From an uncultured Desulfovibrio sp. (GTDB taxonomy: Bacteria; Desulfobacterota; Desulfovibrionia; Desulfovibrionales; Desulfovibrionaceae): 64,000 nt of DNA. The translations under genes were made by a program, and so were the position numbers. Under the pieces are notes generated by a model that made no database searches, was not told the DNA's origin, and saw nothing but the letters and a program-made list of their open reading frames with translations. The stretch is from NCBI GenBank assembly GCA_913063155.1, contig CAJXYU010000010.1, positions 60,920 to 124,919 on the forward strand, read 5' to 3'. Shown piece by piece: positions 61,529 through 64,000 of this stretch; positions within the stretch are counted from its first letter, which is position 1; every line of letters starts with the position of its first letter.

Positions 61529-63213
61529 TGTTCGGTCTCCATTCCCATGAGCTTGCCGTCGACAAACTGGTAGATGGAATCCGCCAGGGTCAGGATGCGC
61601 GGATTGGCCGTTGCCATGACAATGGTGCAGTTGCCCTTGAGTTTATTTAGAAGCCAGAGGAATAGCTCATCGCTGTCCGCATCCATTGCTTCGTTGGCCC
61701 GGTCCAGAAGCAGGATTCTTGGCCTGATGGTCAGGGCCCGGGCCAAACAGATGCGCTGGATTACACCGGTGGAGAGGAATTCATAGAGTCGGTTGCCTAC
61801 CTGGGTTTCGTAGCCCAGAGGAAGTTCGGAAAGCACGTTTTCGAGCTGGAGCAGGGAGGCTGCGTCCAGGGCTGCGTCCCGGTGGGCCGGATTGAACAGG
61901 GTCAGATTGTCGAAGATGGTGCCATTGAAGAGTGTTCCCTGCTGGGGGATGAATTCCATGCGTCCTTTGTAGTCGTTGTGGCAGATGTCCGCGAGTTTGC
62001 TTTCATCGATGAAAACATCGCCTCGGGTCGGCGGGAGCAATCCGTAGAACAGATTGAGTAGAGTCGTGGTGCCTCTGCTGCCCTGGGTGTGCAGGCAGAC
62101 CATTTCCTTTGGGGCGATTTTCAGATTCAGGTCGTTGATTATGAAGGGGGAATTTTCATCGTAATGGAAGCTCAGGTTTTCGGCCTTGATACCGCCTTTG
62201 ATTTCATCCGGCAGGCATAGCGCGGAAAGGTCGGATTCCTCGCGCAGGTCGGCAATGGCCTTGATCTGCTCTTGGGCGATACGGATATCCGCATGACGGA
62301 CCCAGAAGGAGGCCAAGCTACGGAAGGGCTGGAAGAATCTGCCGCTGAGCAGGGTGCAGGCCGCCAGACTGCCCAGGGTCATATGCCCGCCGATGGCCAG
62401 GCTGCCGCCCACGAACAGGACCCCGAACAGGATCACCTGGGAAAACATGTTGCCCAGGCTTACGGGCAGGTTGCCGATGAAGATGACGTCGTAGTCGCTT
62501 TTGGCCGCTTCGGCTTCAAGGCGTTCGTGACGGCGGAGCATGGACTCTTCCAGAGTGACAGCCTTGATGGTGTGAATGCCGCCGAGGGCCTCAACCAGAA
62601 AGTTGTATCTGCGGTCGCTCAGCTGCTTCTGCTGCTGCCGGTTGGCGCTGTACCGTTTGCGGATGAAGGAAACAACGACAAAGAAAATGGCTGCCATGCA
62701 GGCAAGGTAGGCCGCTACTTGCCAGCCACCCAGGAAACCCACCACTGCCAGGAAAAGCAGGGCGAAAGGCAGATCGAGCACAAGCTGGAAGGCCTGACCT
62801 GCATAAAATGTGCGCAACGTGTTGACAGCACGTAACCGGTCCAGGTGAACGCCTGCCCCGTCCAGCTCAAAGTCCTCGAGGTGGCAGTTGAGCCAGCGCT
62901 GCACGCAGGAATGAGAAAGGGCGTACTCGAAACGGGCTGACATCCAGTTGGTGATGGTGCTGCGGCTGAGCCTGAGTACGGACTCCAGCACCAGAGCGCA
63001 GAAAAAACCGATCACCAGCCAGAGCAGGGTGTTGGTGGACCGGCTGGGAACGATGCGGTCGTAAACTTGCATGAGCACTATGGGGAGTGCGAGGGCAAGC
63101 GTGTTGATGCCCATGGAGGCCAGGAACAGGTCCAGGGAACTGCCCATGAGTTGAGGCAGGGTGCGCAGGTCCCGCATGAACCCTTTGGGAGTCCGGAAAT
63201 ACGATAAATCCAT
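61519..63213 (-). CDS. Type I secretion ABC subunit with degenerate ATP site
   Basis: A 564-residue ABC exporter half without any C39-type domain. The six helices run from about residue 20 to 300 (FLASMGINTLALALPIVLMQ and others). In the nucleotide domain Walker A is HTQGSRGTTTLL, lacking the Lys; Walker B is ILLLDRANEAMD, with Arg for the catalytic Glu; the H-loop is MATANPRI, lacking His. The signature LSTGVIQRICLAR is better kept than that of the partner. In a heterodimer this signature would complete the good site of the other subunit, while its own site would be silent. GAGGACG-like AAGGACG precedes the ATG at 63213. It shares its operon with the hemerythrin and ABC/HlyD genes downstream. 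Confidence 0.92.
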   Translation of the reverse strand: MDLSYFRTPKGFMRDLRTLPQLMGSSLDLFLASMGINTLALALPIVLMQVYDRIVPSRSTNTLLWLVIGFFCALVLESVLRLSRSTITNWMSARFEYALSHSCVQRWLNCHLEDFELDGAGVHLDRLRAVNTLRTFYAGQAFQLVLDLPFALLFLAVVGFLGGWQVAAYLACMAAIFFVVVSFIRKRYSANRQQQKQLSDRRYNFLVEALGGIHTIKAVTLEESMLRRHERLEAEAAKSDYDVIFIGNLPVSLGNMFSQVILFGVLFVGGSLAIGGHMTLGSLAACTLLSGRFFQPFRSLASFWVRHADIRIAQEQIKAIADLREESDLSALCLPDEIKGGIKAENLSFHYDENSPFIINDLNLKIAPKEMVCLHTQGSRGTTTLLNLFYGLLPPTRGDVFIDESKLADICHNDYKGRMEFIPQQGTLFNGTIFDNLTLFNPAHRDAALDAASLLQLENVLSELPLGYETQVGNRLYEFLSTGVIQRICLARALTIRPRILLLDRANEAMDADSDELFLWLLNKLKGNCTIVMATANPRILTLADSIYQFVDGKLMGMETEQCF

Positions 63214-63330
63214 TCCGTCTTCGTCCTTTTCTGGTGGAGTTTATTCCAACCATACAGGAACACACATTTTTCGGCGATGATAATTGAATCGCCCACTTTT
63301 ACTCGGGAAAGCGGACGTTTTGAATTGTTG

Positions 63331-64000
63331 CTACCAGTCTGATTGGTCAGGGAAGTCCTCGGCATCCTGGTCAAAGACGTCCATGGTGTCATTCCCCTGT
63401 GGACTTTTATCTTCGAAGTCGTTCTGTTTGCCGTCGGCCTTTCCTTTTCCGGGACCTTGAGGGTCTTCTTCGACTTGGTCGGTCCAGCCGTTATCTGCCA
63501 TTTCCATGTCCCCGGCAGGAGGTTTTTCACTTTCGATAACGTTGGTCCAGCCTCCCTGTCCTGCAGCGGCATCTTCGCTGTCCATGAGGAAGAAATCGGT
63601 TTCCAGAACGTCGACATCCCCCGTATCTCCGGAATCAATGACTCGGTCGTCATAGTGAGGTTGATCCTCGGTGACGCCCGGCGGGGCCTCGTCCAGGCCG
63701 TTTCCAAGGCCCATATCGCCCTTGGAACCACCCTTGCCGACACTATCGCCAGCGGCACCCATGTCCTCCGATTCCTGTTGTCCTGCCTTGCCCTGGTCCG
63801 GGCCTTCCTCGACCTGTCCCCAGCGATTGCCGGGTTTGCCGATTGGGTCCGAATCATCGTCTTCTGCACCAGCTCCTGTTACAGTCTCTTCGGCTTGTTT
63901 CTCAGCGCCGTCTCCTGAATCAGTGACTCGGTCGTCATAGTGAGGTTGATCCTCGGTGACGCCCGGCGGGGCCTCGTCCAGGCCGTTTCCAAGGCCCATA
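63331..64000 (-). CDS. C-terminal part of an acidic repeat protein (start outside window)
   Basis: The frame is open to the window edge and the apparent ATG at 63999 lies inside a repeated unit, so the gene continues beyond the window. The visible 223 residues are rich in Asp, Glu and Gly. Two units of 95 residues are seen, with GLGNGLDEAPPGVTEDQPHY in each. The last 60 residues are unique and end DAEDFPDQSDW. No enzymatic motif is seen. It is 117 bases upstream of the ABC partner gene on the same strand, so it is the likely cargo of this type I system, in line with C-terminal acidic/hydrophobic export signals. That inference rests on position and composition. Confidence 0.8.
   Translation of the reverse strand, partial: MGLGNGLDEAPPGVTEDQPHYDDRVTDSGDGAEKQAEETVTGAGAEDDDSDPIGKPGNRWGQVEEGPDQGKAGQQESEDMGAAGDSVGKGGSKGDMGLGNGLDEAPPGVTEDQPHYDDRVIDSGDTGDVDVLETDFFLMDSEDAAAGQGGWTNVIESEKPPAGDMEMADNGWTDQVEEDPQGPGKGKADGKQNDFEDKSPQGNDTMDVFDQDAEDFPDQSDW
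63626..64000. repeat. 285-bp direct repeat in the acidic protein gene
   Basis: The segment 63626-63715 recurs at 63911-64000 with about two mismatches in 90 bases and a period of 285 bases (95 codons). The repeat extends past the window edge. Its near identity implies recent duplication or gene conversion. Confidence 0.85.

Noticed and set aside
1..64000. tRNA, rRNA, insertion sequences, integrases and prophage genes
   Set aside because: None of these could be recognised on either strand; the window appears free of mobile elements apart from the dispersed element described.

Overview
The window reads as a chromosomal segment of a strictly anaerobic, didermic deltaproteobacterium, most likely a Desulfovibrio/Pseudodesulfovibrio-type sulfate reducer. 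The pointers are a periplasmic two-subunit [FeFe] hydrogenase of the Desulfovibrio type (large subunit without leader plus a Tat-exported small subunit), complete hydE/hydF/hydG maturation genes, an anaerobic radical-SAM heme-degradation module, and many outer-membrane and periplasmic systems. The lineage is inferred; no rRNA or tRNA gene is visible.

Layout. 1-3.4 kb (+): two histidine kinase/receiver pairs, the first kinase cut by the window edge. 3.5-16.7 kb (-): a 2287-residue surface protein with an LEPR-type N-terminus, followed in the same direction by TolC, two HlyD-like adaptors and a membrane M50 metalloprotease fused to a third HlyD-like domain; no ABC ATPase is present. 16.9-29.4 kb (-): a full Tad/Flp pilus locus from flp to tadG. 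29.5-36.4 kb: a heme acquisition/degradation module (hutW, DtxR-type regulator, FMN-binding protein, flavodoxin, hutX and an ECF transporter of ATPase, T and S components). 37.2-45.1 kb (+): [FeFe] hydrogenase subunits, a TM1266-type regulator, hydG, an aspartate ammonia-lyase-like gene, an unrecognised 191-residue gene, hydE and hydF. 45.6-50.8 kb (-): flavodoxin, methyltransferase and a giant two-ASKHA-domain acyl-CoA dehydratase activase-like protein. 50.9-56.3 kb (-): MarR regulator, outer-membrane barrel, LolA-like protein and RND/MMPL exporter, with a TetR gene diverging. 57.5-64 kb (-): a type I secretion system with two different ABC subunits, a hemerythrin-like gene between them, an HlyD adaptor, and upstream the end of an acidic repeat protein that may be its cargo.

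How the parts work together. Much of the window serves cell-surface construction: an adhesin with its own exporter, a Tad pilus and a type I system, with phosphorelay kinases next to the adhesin operon. The rest is anaerobic metabolism: heme import and oxygen-independent opening of heme, hydrogen turnover in the periplasm, and an uncharacterised reductive operon (activase, methyltransferase, flavodoxin) that shares palindromic operator-like sites with the RND exporter operon.

The best candidates for undescribed biology are (1) the LEPR adhesin with an ABC-less M50/HlyD export operon, (2) the heterodimeric type I ABC pair with one degenerate ATP site and an embedded hemerythrin, (3) a dispersed element present three times (about 36.8, 45.3 and 57.4 kb) with a pairing stem that is conserved despite sequence change, and (4) the unknown gene nested between aspA and hydE. 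All alignments mentioned were made by eye.
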